A stretch of DNA of 64,000 nt from Pseudomonas sp. PA27(2017) (GTDB taxonomy: Bacteria > Pseudomonadota > Gammaproteobacteria > Pseudomonadales > Pseudomonadaceae): the NCBI RefSeq assembly GCF_001945445.1, contig NZ_MSXW01000023.1:1-64000 (forward strand), written 5' to 3'. This document shows, in pieces, positions 17,692-27,709 of this stretch. The notes under the pieces were generated by a model, which did not search any database, was not told the DNA's origin, and was given only the letters and a program-made list of their open reading frames with translations. The position numbers were made by a program, and so were the translations under genes. Numbering within the stretch: position 1 is the first letter of the stretch; each line of letters opens with the position of its first letter.

Positions 17692-18798
17692 ATGCCCTTC
17701 CATCCCATCCGTGAACTCATCGATGACTTTCGCCAGGGCAAGATGGTCCTGCTGGTGGACGACGAAGACCGCGAGAACGAGGGCGACCTGCTGCTCGCTG
17801 CCGAATTCTGCACGCCCCAGGCGATCAACTTCATGGCCCGCGAAGCCCGCGGCCTGATCTGCCTGACCCTGACCGACGAGCACTGCCAGCGCCTCGGCCT
17901 GGAGCAAATGGTGCCCAGCAACGGTAGCGTATTTTCCACCGCTTTCACCGTTTCCATCGAAGCCGCCAGCGGCATCACCACCGGCATTTCTGCTGCCGAC
18001 CGGGCCCACACGGTGCTGACCGCCGTGGCCGCCGACGCCAAGCCCAGCGACCTGGTGCAGCCGGGCCACATCTTTCCGCTGCGCGCCAAGGAGGGCGGCG
18101 TGCTGACCCGCGCCGGGCACACCGAAGCCGGCTGCGACCTGGCCCGGCTGGCCGGCGTGACGCCTGCCGCAGTGATCGTCGAGGTGATGAACGAGGACGG
18201 CAGCATGGCCCGCCGCCCCGACCTGGAAGCCTTCGCCGCGCTGCACGGCATCAAGATCGGCACCATCGCCGACCTCATTCAGTACCGCCTGAGTACCGAG
18301 CACACCGTCACACGCATCGGCGAGCGCGCATTGCCTACGGTGCACGGCGAGTTCCGCCTGATCACCTATGAGGACCGAATCGCTGGCGGCGTGCACATGG
18401 CCATGGTGATGGGCGACATCCGCCATGACGAACCTACCCTGGCGCGCGTGCACGCCATCGATCCGCTGCGCGACCTGGTCGGCGCCGAGTACTCCGGGCC
18501 GCGCAGCTGGACGCTGTGGGCCGCCCTGGAACGCATCGCCGCCGACGGCAAGGGCGTCGTCGTGGTGCTCGCCAACCATGAGTCGTCGCAAGCTCTGCTC
18601 GAGCGCGTACCGCAGCTGACCCAGCCGCAACGGCCTTTCAACCGGGGCCAGCCGCGGGTGTATTCCGAGGTCGGTACCGGGGCGCAGATCCTCCAGGATC
18701 TAGGTGTCGGCAAGCTGCGCCACCTCGGCCCACCGCTCAAGTACGCGGGCCTGGCTGGTTACGAGCTGGAAGTGGTGGAGACCGTGCCGTTCGAGTGA
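17692..18798 (+). CDS. 3,4-dihydroxy-2-butanone-4-phosphate synthase with degenerate GTP cyclohydrolase II domain
   Basis: The 368-residue protein makes the four-carbon precursor of riboflavin from ribulose 5-phosphate. The RibB half (1-205) has its active-site loop DDEDRENEGDL, the acidic/His motif GHIFPLRAKEGGVLTRAGHTEA and the catalytic Glu in this segment. The C-terminal half aligns with RibA, but the zinc-binding Cys cluster and the GDVFGSLRCDCG-type motif are missing, so GTP cyclohydrolase activity is unlikely. Similar RibB/RibA-like hybrids are common in Pseudomonas as the housekeeping enzyme. Being placed behind a catabolic operator suggests an extra copy that raises flavin supply when the FMN-dependent oxygenase is made. 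Confidence 0.9.
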   Translation: MPFHPIRELIDDFRQGKMVLLVDDEDRENEGDLLLAAEFCTPQAINFMAREARGLICLTLTDEHCQRLGLEQMVPSNGSVFSTAFTVSIEAASGITTGISAADRAHTVLTAVAADAKPSDLVQPGHIFPLRAKEGGVLTRAGHTEAGCDLARLAGVTPAAVIVEVMNEDGSMARRPDLEAFAALHGIKIGTIADLIQYRLSTEHTVTRIGERALPTVHGEFRLITYEDRIAGGVHMAMVMGDIRHDEPTLARVHAIDPLRDLVGAEYSGPRSWTLWAALERIAADGKGVVVVLANHESSQALLERVPQLTQPQRPFNRGQPRVYSEVGTGAQILQDLGVGKLRHLGPPLKYAGLAGYELEVVETVPFE

Positions 18799-18853
18799 CG
18801 GACAGCCGGTCGTACGAACCCCGCAAGAGGCATGGCAAATCGCTTGCGGAAAG

Positions 18854-18867
18854 TTTGGAATACCATA
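18854..18867. promoter_or_regulatory. GntR/FCD-type operator in front of the ABC importer
   Basis: TTTGGAATACCATA keeps the TGG-N4-CCA core and has two mismatches to the palindrome at 24746. It lies 154 bp before the substrate-binding protein gene and overlaps AT-rich sequence (CATAATATGATAT) suitable for a promoter. Confidence 0.65.
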
Positions 18868-19020
18868 ATATGATATCCCTAAGGCCAGCCAGTTTATCGC
18901 GTGTCCCGCACGGGTCGCCCCGACTGAAACACCGGTGATGGCCGCCATTGAAGATCCACTGCTCCGGTTAAGCGGGCAAACGCTCGCTTGCGCACAAACA
19001 CAACAAAGAGGGCAAGCAAG

Positions 19021-20046
19021 ATGGTGTTTATCAAAGGTGTTACCTCGGTGCTCGCCGCGAGCATCCTGAGTGCTGCAATCACGACCACCGCCTCGGCGGA
19101 AACCGTCAACTTCGTCAGCTGGGGCGGTACCACCCAGGATGCGCAGAAAGCCGCCTGGGCAGACCCCTTCACCCGCGACACCAAGATCACCGTCGTGCAG
19201 GACGGCCCGACCGACTACGGCAAGCTCAAGGCCATGGTCGAGAGCGGCAACGTGCAGTGGGACGTGGTCGACGTGGAAGCCGATTTCGCCCTGCGCGCCG
19301 CGGCCGAAGGCCTGCTCGAACCATTGGACTTCAACGTCATCAAGCGCGATCGCATCGACCCGCGCTTCGTCAACGACCACGGCGTCGGTTCGTTCTTCTT
19401 CTCCTTCGTGCTCGGCTACAACGAGGGCGCGGTCGGCGGCAAGAAGCCCGAAGACTGGAGCGCGCTGTTCGACACCGCCACCTACCCCGGCAAACGTGCC
19501 CTGTACAAATGGCCGAGCCCCGGCGTGCTGGAACTGGCTCTGCTGGCCGACGGCGTAGAAAAGGACAAGCTGTACCCGCTGGACCTGGATCGCGCCTTCA
19601 AGAAACTCGACACCATCAAGAAGGACATCGTCTGGTGGGGCGGCGGCGCGCAGTCGCAGCAGCTGCTGGCCTCCGGCGAGGCGAGCATGGGCCAGTTCTG
19701 GAACGGCCGTATCCACGCCCTGCAGGAAGATGGCGCGCCGGTCGCGGCGAGCTGGAAGCAGAACCTGGTCATGGCCGACATGCTGGTCGTGCCCAAGGGC
19801 GCCAAGAACAAGGAAGCGGCCATGAAGTTCCTGGCCCATTCCAGCAGCGCCAAGGGCCAGGCTGACTTCTCCAACCTGACCGCCTACGCGCCGGTCAACC
19901 TCGACAGCGTGGCACGCCTCGATTCGGTATTGGCGCAGAACCTGCCGACCGCCCACGAGGCCGACCAGATCACTCTGGACTACGCCTACTGGGCCAAGAA
20001 CGGCGCGGAAATCGCCAATCGCTGGAACGAATGGCTGGTGAAATGA
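19021..20046 (+). CDS. ABC transporter substrate-binding protein, PotD/PotF type (copy 1)
   Basis: The 341-residue periplasmic protein has a signal peptide ending near ASAETVN and the bacterial type-1 fold opening VNFVSWGGTTQDAQKAAW. Proteins of this cluster bind polyamines or other small cationic and N-containing compounds. The ATG at 19021 has AGAGGG upstream; a TTG at 18988 is a weaker alternative. It is followed at once by two permeases and an ATPase, giving a complete importer. A closely similar second binding protein lies at 23687. The ligand is not identifiable, but the shared operator indicates the substrate of the monooxygenase pathway. Confidence 0.92.
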   Translation: MVFIKGVTSVLAASILSAAITTTASAETVNFVSWGGTTQDAQKAAWADPFTRDTKITVVQDGPTDYGKLKAMVESGNVQWDVVDVEADFALRAAAEGLLEPLDFNVIKRDRIDPRFVNDHGVGSFFFSFVLGYNEGAVGGKKPEDWSALFDTATYPGKRALYKWPSPGVLELALLADGVEKDKLYPLDLDRAFKKLDTIKKDIVWWGGGAQSQQLLASGEASMGQFWNGRIHALQEDGAPVAASWKQNLVMADMLVVPKGAKNKEAAMKFLAHSSSAKGQADFSNLTAYAPVNLDSVARLDSVLAQNLPTAHEADQITLDYAYWAKNGAEIANRWNEWLVK

Positions 20047-20047
20047 G

Positions 20048-20956
20048 ATGACCGCGCTCCGTACCCCCGAGGTCGGTGCAGCAGACCGTCAGTGTGCCAA
20101 CGCTGACGGCAACCCGGAACGGGCAGCGCGCTGGCGCGGTGCCCCGTACCTGCTGCCGGCCCTGCTGTTTCTCGGTTTGTTCTTCCTGGCGCCGCTGATC
20201 GGCCTGCTGCTGCGCGGCGTGCTGGAACCGGAGCCGGGCCTGGGCAACTACGCTCAACTGTTCGCCAACTCGGCCTACTCCAAGGTGCTGTTCAACACCT
20301 TCGCGGTGGCCGGCCTGGTGACCGTGATCAGCCTCCTGCTGGGCTTCCCCCTGGCCTGGGCGATCACCCTGATGCCGCGCGGCTGGGGCCGCTGGCTGTT
20401 GAACATCGTGCTGCTGTCGATGTGGACCAGCCTGCTGGCGCGCACCTACTCGTGGCTGGTGCTGCTGCAGTCCTCGGGGGTGGTCAACAAGTTCCTGATG
20501 GGTTTGGGCATCATCGATCAGCCGCTGGAGATGGTGCACAACCTGACCGGCGTGGTGATCGGCATGAGCTACATCATGATCCCGTTCATCGTGCTGCCGC
20601 TGCAGGCGACCATGAGCGCCATCGACCCGATGGTGTTGCAGGCCGGTTCGATCTGCGGCGCCAGCCCATGGCGCAACTTCTTCAAGGTGTTCATTCCGCT
20701 GTGCCGGCCGGGCATCTTCAGCGGTGGGCTGATGGTCTTCGTGATGTCCCTGGGTTACTACGTGACGCCAGCGCTGCTGGGCGGCGCGCAGAACATGATG
20801 CTCCCCGAGTTCATCATCCAGCAGGTGCAATCGTTCCTCAACTGGGGCATCGCCAGTGCGGCAGCAGCCTTGCTGATCCTCATCACCCTGGTGCTGTTCT
20901 ACGTCTACCTGAAGCTGCAACCGGAATCACCGGTCGCTTCCAGCACTGCGAGGTAA
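20048..20956 (+). CDS. ABC transporter permease (PotB/PotH type)
   Basis: The 302-residue inner-membrane permease has about six helices and the EAA-loop-like segment ICGASPWRNFFKVFIPLCRPGI. The N-terminus is a 35-residue hydrophilic extension before helix 1. It starts one base after the stop of the binding protein and is followed seven bases later by the partner permease, so the four importer genes form one operon. Confidence 0.92.
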   Translation: MTALRTPEVGAADRQCANADGNPERAARWRGAPYLLPALLFLGLFFLAPLIGLLLRGVLEPEPGLGNYAQLFANSAYSKVLFNTFAVAGLVTVISLLLGFPLAWAITLMPRGWGRWLLNIVLLSMWTSLLARTYSWLVLLQSSGVVNKFLMGLGIIDQPLEMVHNLTGVVIGMSYIMIPFIVLPLQATMSAIDPMVLQAGSICGASPWRNFFKVFIPLCRPGIFSGGLMVFVMSLGYYVTPALLGGAQNMMLPEFIIQQVQSFLNWGIASAAAALLILITLVLFYVYLKLQPESPVASSTAR

Positions 20957-20962
20957 GCCGCC

Positions 20963-21772
20963 ATGCTGCTGTCACCCAATGCCATGGGTCGTGGCCTGCG
21001 CTACGGCCTGACCGCGACGACCGCGCTGATCGCCGTGTTCCTGCTGCTGCCGATCCTGTTCATCGTGCTGCTGTCGTTCGGCTCCTCGCAATGGCTGGTG
21101 TTCCCGCCACCGGGCTGGACGCTCAAGTGGTACGGGCAGTTCTTCTCCAACGCCCAGTGGATGGATTCGGCGCTGGTCAGCCTCAAGGTCGCGCTGCTGA
21201 CCACCCTGTGCGCCCTGGCCATCGGCCTGCCCAGCGCCTTCGCCCTGGTGCGCGGCAAGTTTCCCGGCCGTGAATTGCTGTACGCACTGTTCACCCTGCC
21301 GATGATCGTGCCGCTGGTGATCATCGCCGTAGCCGTGTACGCGCTGTTTCTCAAGCTCGGCTACACCGGCACGCTGTTCGCTTTCGTGGTCAGCCACGTG
21401 ATCGTCGCACTGCCGTTCACCATCATCTCGATCATCAACTCGCTGAAGCTGTTCGATCAGTCCATCGAGGATGCCGCGGTGATCTGCGGCGCCACCCGCC
21501 TGCAGGCCATCGTCAAGGTGACCTTCCCGGCAATCCGCCCGGGCCTGGTATCGGGCGGGCTGTTCGCCTTTCTGGTGTCGTGGGACGAGGTGGTGCTCAG
21601 CGTGATGATGGCCAGCCCCGGCCTGCAAACGCTGCCGGTGAAGATGTGGACGACGCTGCGCCAGGATCTCACCCCGGTGATCGCCGTCGCCTCGACGCTG
21701 CTGATCGCCCTTTCCCTGCTGGTCATGTTCATCGCCGCCATTGCACGCCGGCGCGCCGAAGCCAAAGGCTGA
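20963..21772 (+). CDS. ABC transporter permease (PotC/PotI type)
   Basis: The 269-residue permease has six predicted helices and the EAA loop IEDAAVICGATRLQAIVKVTFPAIRPG. It forms a heterodimer with the product of 20048. The ATPase gene follows 17 bp downstream, behind a GAGGAGAA ribosome site. Confidence 0.92.
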   Translation: MLLSPNAMGRGLRYGLTATTALIAVFLLLPILFIVLLSFGSSQWLVFPPPGWTLKWYGQFFSNAQWMDSALVSLKVALLTTLCALAIGLPSAFALVRGKFPGRELLYALFTLPMIVPLVIIAVAVYALFLKLGYTGTLFAFVVSHVIVALPFTIISIINSLKLFDQSIEDAAVICGATRLQAIVKVTFPAIRPGLVSGGLFAFLVSWDEVVLSVMMASPGLQTLPVKMWTTLRQDLTPVIAVASTLLIALSLLVMFIAAIARRRAEAKG

Positions 21773-21789
21773 GCGCCGAGGAGAACCCC

Positions 21790-22938
<1,149 letters not shown>

Positions 22939-22984
22939 GCCGCTGCCCAACGCAGGTGTGAGGATCTCGCGCGATCCTGTGGGA

Positions 22985-23445
22985 GCCGCGACCTCGCGGC
23001 GAATGGCAGTCACGACGCCGCTTTTGCGGGATGGCCACGACCGCTTCGCCCCGGGTCGGGGCTCCTACGGGTGTGATGACTTCTCACGATCCTGTGGGAG
23101 CCGTGACCTCGCGGCGAATGGCAGTCACGACGCCGCTTTTGCAGGGTGGCCACAGTCGCTTCGCCCCGGGTCGGGGCTCCTACAGGTGTGATGACTTCTC
23201 ACGATCCTGTGGGAGCCGTGACCTCGCGGCGAATGGCAGTCACGACGCCGCTTTTGCAGGGTGGCCACGATCGCTTCGCCCCGGGTCGGGGCTCCTACGG
23301 GTGTGATGACTTCTCACGATCCTGTGGGAGCCGTGACCTCGCGGCGAATGGCAGTCACGACGCCGCTTTTGCAGGGTGGCCACAGTCGCTTCGCCCCGGG
23401 TCGGGGCTCCTACAGGTGCGAGGATCTCTCACGATCCTGTAGCAG
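22985..23445. repeat. Tandem REP-doublet array, four units (second array)
   Basis: Units start at 22985, 23100, 23215 and 23330 with an exact 115-base period. They are the same inverted REP pair as in 129-560, with GGCAGTCACG in place of AGCACTCACG between the palindromes. Units 2 and 4 share changes (CACAGTCGC, CTACAGG) that units 1 and 3 lack, which suggests duplication of a two-unit block. The array separates the ABC operon from the second binding-protein gene and occupies most of a 748-bp gene-free stretch. Confidence 0.9.
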
Positions 23446-23686
23446 CCCCCGCCCGCTCCCACACTGGAGCGCTGAAAGCCCCCTCGAGCGTTACGCCAGC
23501 CCCTGGCAAGTGGTACCGCTTTTCCCACACGACACCTGCGCGCCCGGCAGACACCACTGGCGACGCCCGCTGCAGCGCACCGGGCACTCTGGAGCGCATC
23601 TTGCAATGTGCCAGCACGGCGCATGACCACTGCAACACTGCCAGTCGACCGCCAAGGGCATCTTCAATCGTTCGGGAGGGATTTCC

Positions 23687-24697
23687 ATGCGCACATTGCT
23701 GGCCATGCTGCTGGGGCTGCAGCTGTTTTCCACCGCTCACGCCGAGCAGAGCCTCACCTTCGTCAGTTGGGGCGGCAGCACCCAGGCCGCGCAGACCCGC
23801 GCCTGGAGCGAGCCCTTCACCCAGCAGACCGGCATCCGCGTCGAGCAGGCCGGCCCTACCGATTACGCGGCCTTCAAGGCCATGGTGGAAAGCGGCAAGG
23901 TCACCTGGGACGTGGTCGACGTGGAGGCGGACTTCGCCCTGCGTGCCGGCCGTGAAGGCCTGCTCGAGCCCTTGGACTTCAAGCAAATCGCCAAACGCAC
24001 CATCGACCCGCGCTTCGTCACCATCTACGGCGCTGGCTCGTTCTATTTCTCCTTCATCCTCGGCTACAACACCAAGGTGCTCGCCAGCGTGCCGCAGGAT
24101 TGGGCGGCGCTGTTCGACACCCGCGCTTATCCGGGCAAGCGCGCCTTGTACAAGTGGCCGAGCCCTGGCGTACTGGAGATCGCCCTGCTCGCCGACGGCG
24201 TGGCCGCCGACAAGCTGTACCCGCTTGACCTGGACCGCGCCTTCAAAAAGCTCGACAGCATCAAGGCCGACATCGCCTGGTGGGGCAGCGGCGACGAGTC
24301 CCAGCAGTTGCTGTCGAGTGGCGCGGCGGGCCTGGGCATGTTCTGGAACGGCCGGGTCAATGCCCTGCGTGATCAGGGCGCACCGGTGGGCATCAGTTGG
24401 CAGCAGAACCTGGTGACCGGCGATTTCCTGGTCATTCCCCGCGGCGCACCGAACGCCGAGGCGGCACGCGCGTTCATCGCCCACGCCACCAGTCCGAAGG
24501 CGCAGGCGGACTTCTCCTCACTGACCGGCTACGCGCCGGTCAACCTCGGCGCTTCGGCGCTGGTCGATCCCAAGCTCGCGGAGAATCAGCCGGGGGCCCA
24601 CAAGACCGGGCAGATCACCCTCGACTTCAAATACTGGAGCGTCAACGGCGAGCGTATCGCCGAACGCTGGTACGCCTGGCAGGCCGCCAGCAACTGA
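23687..24697 (+). CDS. ABC transporter substrate-binding protein, PotD/PotF type (copy 2)
   Basis: The 336-residue protein has a signal peptide cleaved near AHAEQS and is clearly a paralogue of the product of 19021: the segments FVSWGG, DVVDVEADFALRA, KRALYKWPSPGVLE and DKLYPLDLDRAFKKLD are shared almost exactly. It has no permease or ATPase of its own and presumably docks to the importer at 20048-22938, widening its ligand range. No TGGTATACCA-type site precedes it, so its expression may differ. GGGAGGG lies upstream of the ATG. Confidence 0.9.
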   Translation: MRTLLAMLLGLQLFSTAHAEQSLTFVSWGGSTQAAQTRAWSEPFTQQTGIRVEQAGPTDYAAFKAMVESGKVTWDVVDVEADFALRAGREGLLEPLDFKQIAKRTIDPRFVTIYGAGSFYFSFILGYNTKVLASVPQDWAALFDTRAYPGKRALYKWPSPGVLEIALLADGVAADKLYPLDLDRAFKKLDSIKADIAWWGSGDESQQLLSSGAAGLGMFWNGRVNALRDQGAPVGISWQQNLVTGDFLVIPRGAPNAEAARAFIAHATSPKAQADFSSLTGYAPVNLGASALVDPKLAENQPGAHKTGQITLDFKYWSVNGERIAERWYAWQAASN

Positions 24698-24745
24698 CGC
24701 TTTTCGACGAGAGGGGCCTCTGGTACTCGCCAAAGTATTTTATAT

Positions 24746-24759
24746 TATGGTATACCATA
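24746..24759. promoter_or_regulatory. Perfect GntR/FCD-type operator before the monooxygenase
   Basis: TATGGTATACCATA is a perfect 14-bp palindrome. It is the best match among four related sites in the window and lies 84 bp before the start codon, embedded in the AT-rich stretch TATTTTATATTATGG that probably holds the -10 element. Confidence 0.8.
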
Positions 24760-24843
24760 GACCATGAGCCGCCTGATCCTGCAGCCGGCCAGTCCCGACA
24801 GCGCCTCGCGCCCCCGGGCCTTACAAAAATCGAGGAAAGCGAC

Positions 24844-25884
24844 ATGAAATTCTCTTTGTTCGTCCACATGGAACGCTACGACCAGGAAGTCGGCCACCGT
24901 GAGCTCTTCGAGCAACTGACCGAGCTCACCCTGCTGGCCGAGGCCGGCGGATTCAGCACCGTGTGGATCGGCGAACACCACGCCATGGAATACACCATCT
25001 CGCCGAGCCCGATGCCGATCCTGGCCTACCTGGCCGCACGCACCAGCACCATCCGCCTGGGTGCCGGCACCATCATCGCGCCCTTCTGGAACCCGATCCG
25101 CGTGGCCGGTGAATGCGCCCTGCTCGACGTGATCAGCAACGGGCGCATGGAAGTGGGCCTGGCCCGGGGCGCCTACCAGTTCGAATTCGACCGCATGGCC
25201 GGCGGCATGCCGGCCACCGACGGCGGCAAGGCGCTGCGCGAGATGGTTCCGGTGGTGCGCAAGCTGTGGGAAGGCGATTACGCCCATGACGGCGAGGTCT
25301 ACAAGTTTCCCACCTCCACCAGCGTACCGAAGCCTTACAACGCCCAGCCGCCGATGTGGATCGCCGCCCGCGACCCGGACTCGCACAACTTCGCCGTGGC
25401 CAATGGCTGCAACGTGATGGTCACGCCGCTGATGAAGGGTGACGAGGAAGTAGTCGACCTGAACGACAAGTTCAACGCCGCCCTGGCCAACAACCCAGGC
25501 GTGCCGCGTCCGCAACTGATGGTGCTGCGCCACACCCACGTGCACCTGGCCGACGACCCCGAAGGCTGGAAGGTCGGCGCCGCCGCCATCTCGCGTTTCT
25601 ACCGCACCTTCGATGCCTGGTTCGGCAACAAGACCACGCCGGTCAACGGCTTCCTGGAGCCGAGCCCGGAGTCCAAGTTCGCCGAAGTGCCGGCGTTCCA
25701 GCTGGAGAACATCCGCAAGAACACCATGATCGGCACACCCGAGGAAATCATCGCGCGCATTCGTCACTACCAGGAACTGGGCGTCGACGAATTCAGCTTC
25801 TGGGCCGACAACAGCCTGCCCTACGCCGAGAAGAAAAAGTCCCTGGAACTGTTCATCCAGCACGTGGTGCCAGCCTTCCGCTGA
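24844..25884 (+). CDS. Luciferase-like (LLM class) flavin-dependent monooxygenase
   Basis: The 346-residue TIM-barrel protein shows luciferase-family features: MKFSLFVHMERYD at the first strand, the WIGEHHAMEY motif near residue 44, RLGAGTIIAPFWNPIRVAGE, and GRMEVGLARGAYQFEF. Enzymes of this class use reduced FMN and oxygen to hydroxylate or cleave rings and C-S bonds; RutA and nitrilotriacetate monooxygenase are examples. The ATG follows GAGGAAAG; an upstream open frame is not used. With the flavin reductase at 6283 it should form a two-component system. It is preceded by the perfect operator. The substrate is unknown; an N-containing heterocycle is my inference from the transporters. Confidence 0.92.
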   Translation: MKFSLFVHMERYDQEVGHRELFEQLTELTLLAEAGGFSTVWIGEHHAMEYTISPSPMPILAYLAARTSTIRLGAGTIIAPFWNPIRVAGECALLDVISNGRMEVGLARGAYQFEFDRMAGGMPATDGGKALREMVPVVRKLWEGDYAHDGEVYKFPTSTSVPKPYNAQPPMWIAARDPDSHNFAVANGCNVMVTPLMKGDEEVVDLNDKFNAALANNPGVPRPQLMVLRHTHVHLADDPEGWKVGAAAISRFYRTFDAWFGNKTTPVNGFLEPSPESKFAEVPAFQLENIRKNTMIGTPEEIIARIRHYQELGVDEFSFWADNSLPYAEKKKSLELFIQHVVPAFR

Positions 25885-25897
25885 GCATCACCCCGCA

Positions 25898-25919
25898 CAG
25901 CCCGGTCCGCGCCGGGCTG
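25898..25919. terminator. GC-rich hairpin after the monooxygenase gene
   Basis: CAGCCCGG and CCGGGCTG form an 8-bp stem with a six-base loop 14 bases past the stop codon. There is no T-tract, so it may act as a Rho-dependent or mRNA-stabilising hairpin. Confidence 0.45.
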
Positions 25920-26142
25920 CTGCAACGATCGAAAACGCTGCTATCCGAATAAAGACAAGAAGTAGGTTTTTCCCATGTTGTTGCGTGCCTTCCCATCGCG
26001 TCACCCCTGCCCGTTCTCCCTCGCCCGCGGCCCGGCCCGCAGCGAGCGCGGCTGACCTCAGCCACGACACCCCACGCATCCACCCGGCACTGCCCGCCTC
26101 GCGCGCAGCGTGCCGCTACCGCTTTGCGCAGGAGAACCCGAC

Positions 26143-27549
26143 ATGTCCCATAACAACGCTCCCCAAGAACTCGTCGAAAGCAACAGCGTCGGCCAGGTGG
26201 CCGATGCCGATCGTCACGGCCGCGTCCGTGACCTGTTCACCCTCTGGTTCAGCACCAACATCGCACCGCTGCCGATCGTCACCGGCGCCATGGCCGTGCA
26301 GGTGTTCCACCTGAGCATCGGCTGGGCGATCTGCGCCATCCTGGTCGGCCACCTGCTCGGCGGCATCGTGCTTGGCCTGGCTTCGGCCCAGGGCCCGCAG
26401 ATGGGCCTGCCGCAGATGCTGCAGAGCCGCGGCCAGTTCGGTCGCTACGGCGCGCTGCTGGTGGTGGTGATCGCCGCCGTGCTGTACATCGGCTTCTTCA
26501 TCTCCAATTGCGTGCTGGCCGGCAAATCCATCCACACCGTGGCGCCGGATCTGCCGCTGCCGGCCGCCGTGCTGATCGGCGCCTGCGCCGCGACGCTGAT
26601 CGGTATCCTGGGCTACAACTTCATCCACACCCTCAACCGCATCGGCACCTGGGTGATGGGCATCGGCCTGGTGGCGGGCTTCATCGCCCTGTTCGCCAAC
26701 GGCCTGCCGGCGGACTTCGCCAGCCGCGGCGGTTTCAACCTGGCCGGCTGGCTGGCAATGGCCTCGCTGGGGGCCATCTGGCAGATCTCCTTCGCGCCCT
26801 ACACCTCGGATTACTCACGCTACCTGCCGCGCAACGTGGGCATCTGGAAGCCCTTTATCGCCACCTACTGCGGCGCCGTGCTGGGCACTTCGCTGTGCTT
26901 CATCTTCGGCACCCTGGTGGCGCTGGCGGTGAGTGCCGAGACGGACACCATGGAAGCGGTGAAACAGAGCACCGGCGTGTTTGGGCCGGTGCTGATGGTG
27001 TTGTTCATCCTCAGCATCATTAGCCACAACGCCCTGAACCTGTACGGTGCGGTGCTGGCGCTGATCACCTCGGTGCAGACCTTCGCCGCCGACTGGGCAC
27101 CGAGCCGCCAGGCCCGCGTGGCGCTCTCCGCGATCCTGCTGGTGGCCTGCTGCGTGGTCGCGGTAACGGCGCCCGCGGACTTCATCGCACGCTTCATGCA
27201 ACTGATCCTGGCGATGATGATCGTGCTGGTGCCGTGGGCGGTGATCAACCTGGCCGACTTCTACCTGGTGCAGAAGCAGCGCTATCACATTCCCTCGCTG
27301 TTCGACGCCACGGGCGGCATCTACGGGCGTTTCAACCCCAACGCGGTCAGCGCCTACGCCATCGGCATCCTGGTACAACTGCCGTTCGCGGTCACGCCAA
27401 TCTACACCGGCCCCATCGCCAGTAAGCTCGACGGTGCCGACCTGTCGTGGCTGGTGGCGATCGTCGTTACCCTGCCGCTTTACTTGCTGCTGTCGAGCCG
27501 CGATACGGTCTACCGCCGCAAGCAGATCTCGGCGCTGGCACGGGCCTGA
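26143..27549 (+). CDS. NCS1-family permease (cytosine/allantoin type), second copy
   Basis: The 468-residue membrane protein has about 12 helices. It shows LFTLWFSTNIAPLPIVTGAMAV at helix 1 and APYTSDYSRYLPRNV in the middle, the second of which matches the purine/cytosine branch with its SRY motif. The ATG follows GGAGAA. The 258-bp gap upstream contains no operator of the TGGTATACCA type, but the gene lies in the same direction behind the monooxygenase. RutG fills the same position in the Rut system although it belongs to another family. I infer nucleobase-like substrate uptake. Confidence 0.88.
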   Translation: MSHNNAPQELVESNSVGQVADADRHGRVRDLFTLWFSTNIAPLPIVTGAMAVQVFHLSIGWAICAILVGHLLGGIVLGLASAQGPQMGLPQMLQSRGQFGRYGALLVVVIAAVLYIGFFISNCVLAGKSIHTVAPDLPLPAAVLIGACAATLIGILGYNFIHTLNRIGTWVMGIGLVAGFIALFANGLPADFASRGGFNLAGWLAMASLGAIWQISFAPYTSDYSRYLPRNVGIWKPFIATYCGAVLGTSLCFIFGTLVALAVSAETDTMEAVKQSTGVFGPVLMVLFILSIISHNALNLYGAVLALITSVQTFAADWAPSRQARVALSAILLVACCVVAVTAPADFIARFMQLILAMMIVLVPWAVINLADFYLVQKQRYHIPSLFDATGGIYGRFNPNAVSAYAIGILVQLPFAVTPIYTGPIASKLDGADLSWLVAIVVTLPLYLLLSSRDTVYRRKQISALARA

Positions 27550-27556
27550 CGGCCAA

Positions 27557-27589
27557 AAGCCCCGCGCCTACCGTGCGGGGCTTTCGTTC
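27557..27589 (+). terminator. Rho-independent terminator after second NCS1 permease
   Basis: AGCCCCGC (27558-27565) pairs with GCGGGGCT (27575-27582), followed by TTCGTTC. This closes the catabolic region. Confidence 0.85.
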
Positions 27590-27709
27590 ATTCGCGCAGG
27601 GACTCAAGGCAGCAGCGCCAGGAAGTTTCACGTGGAACGCCGATTTCTATCGGTGACGTCCCATCGATAGCGTGGTCTATGCTGCACGGCAGCCATCAAG
27701 CGAACGACC

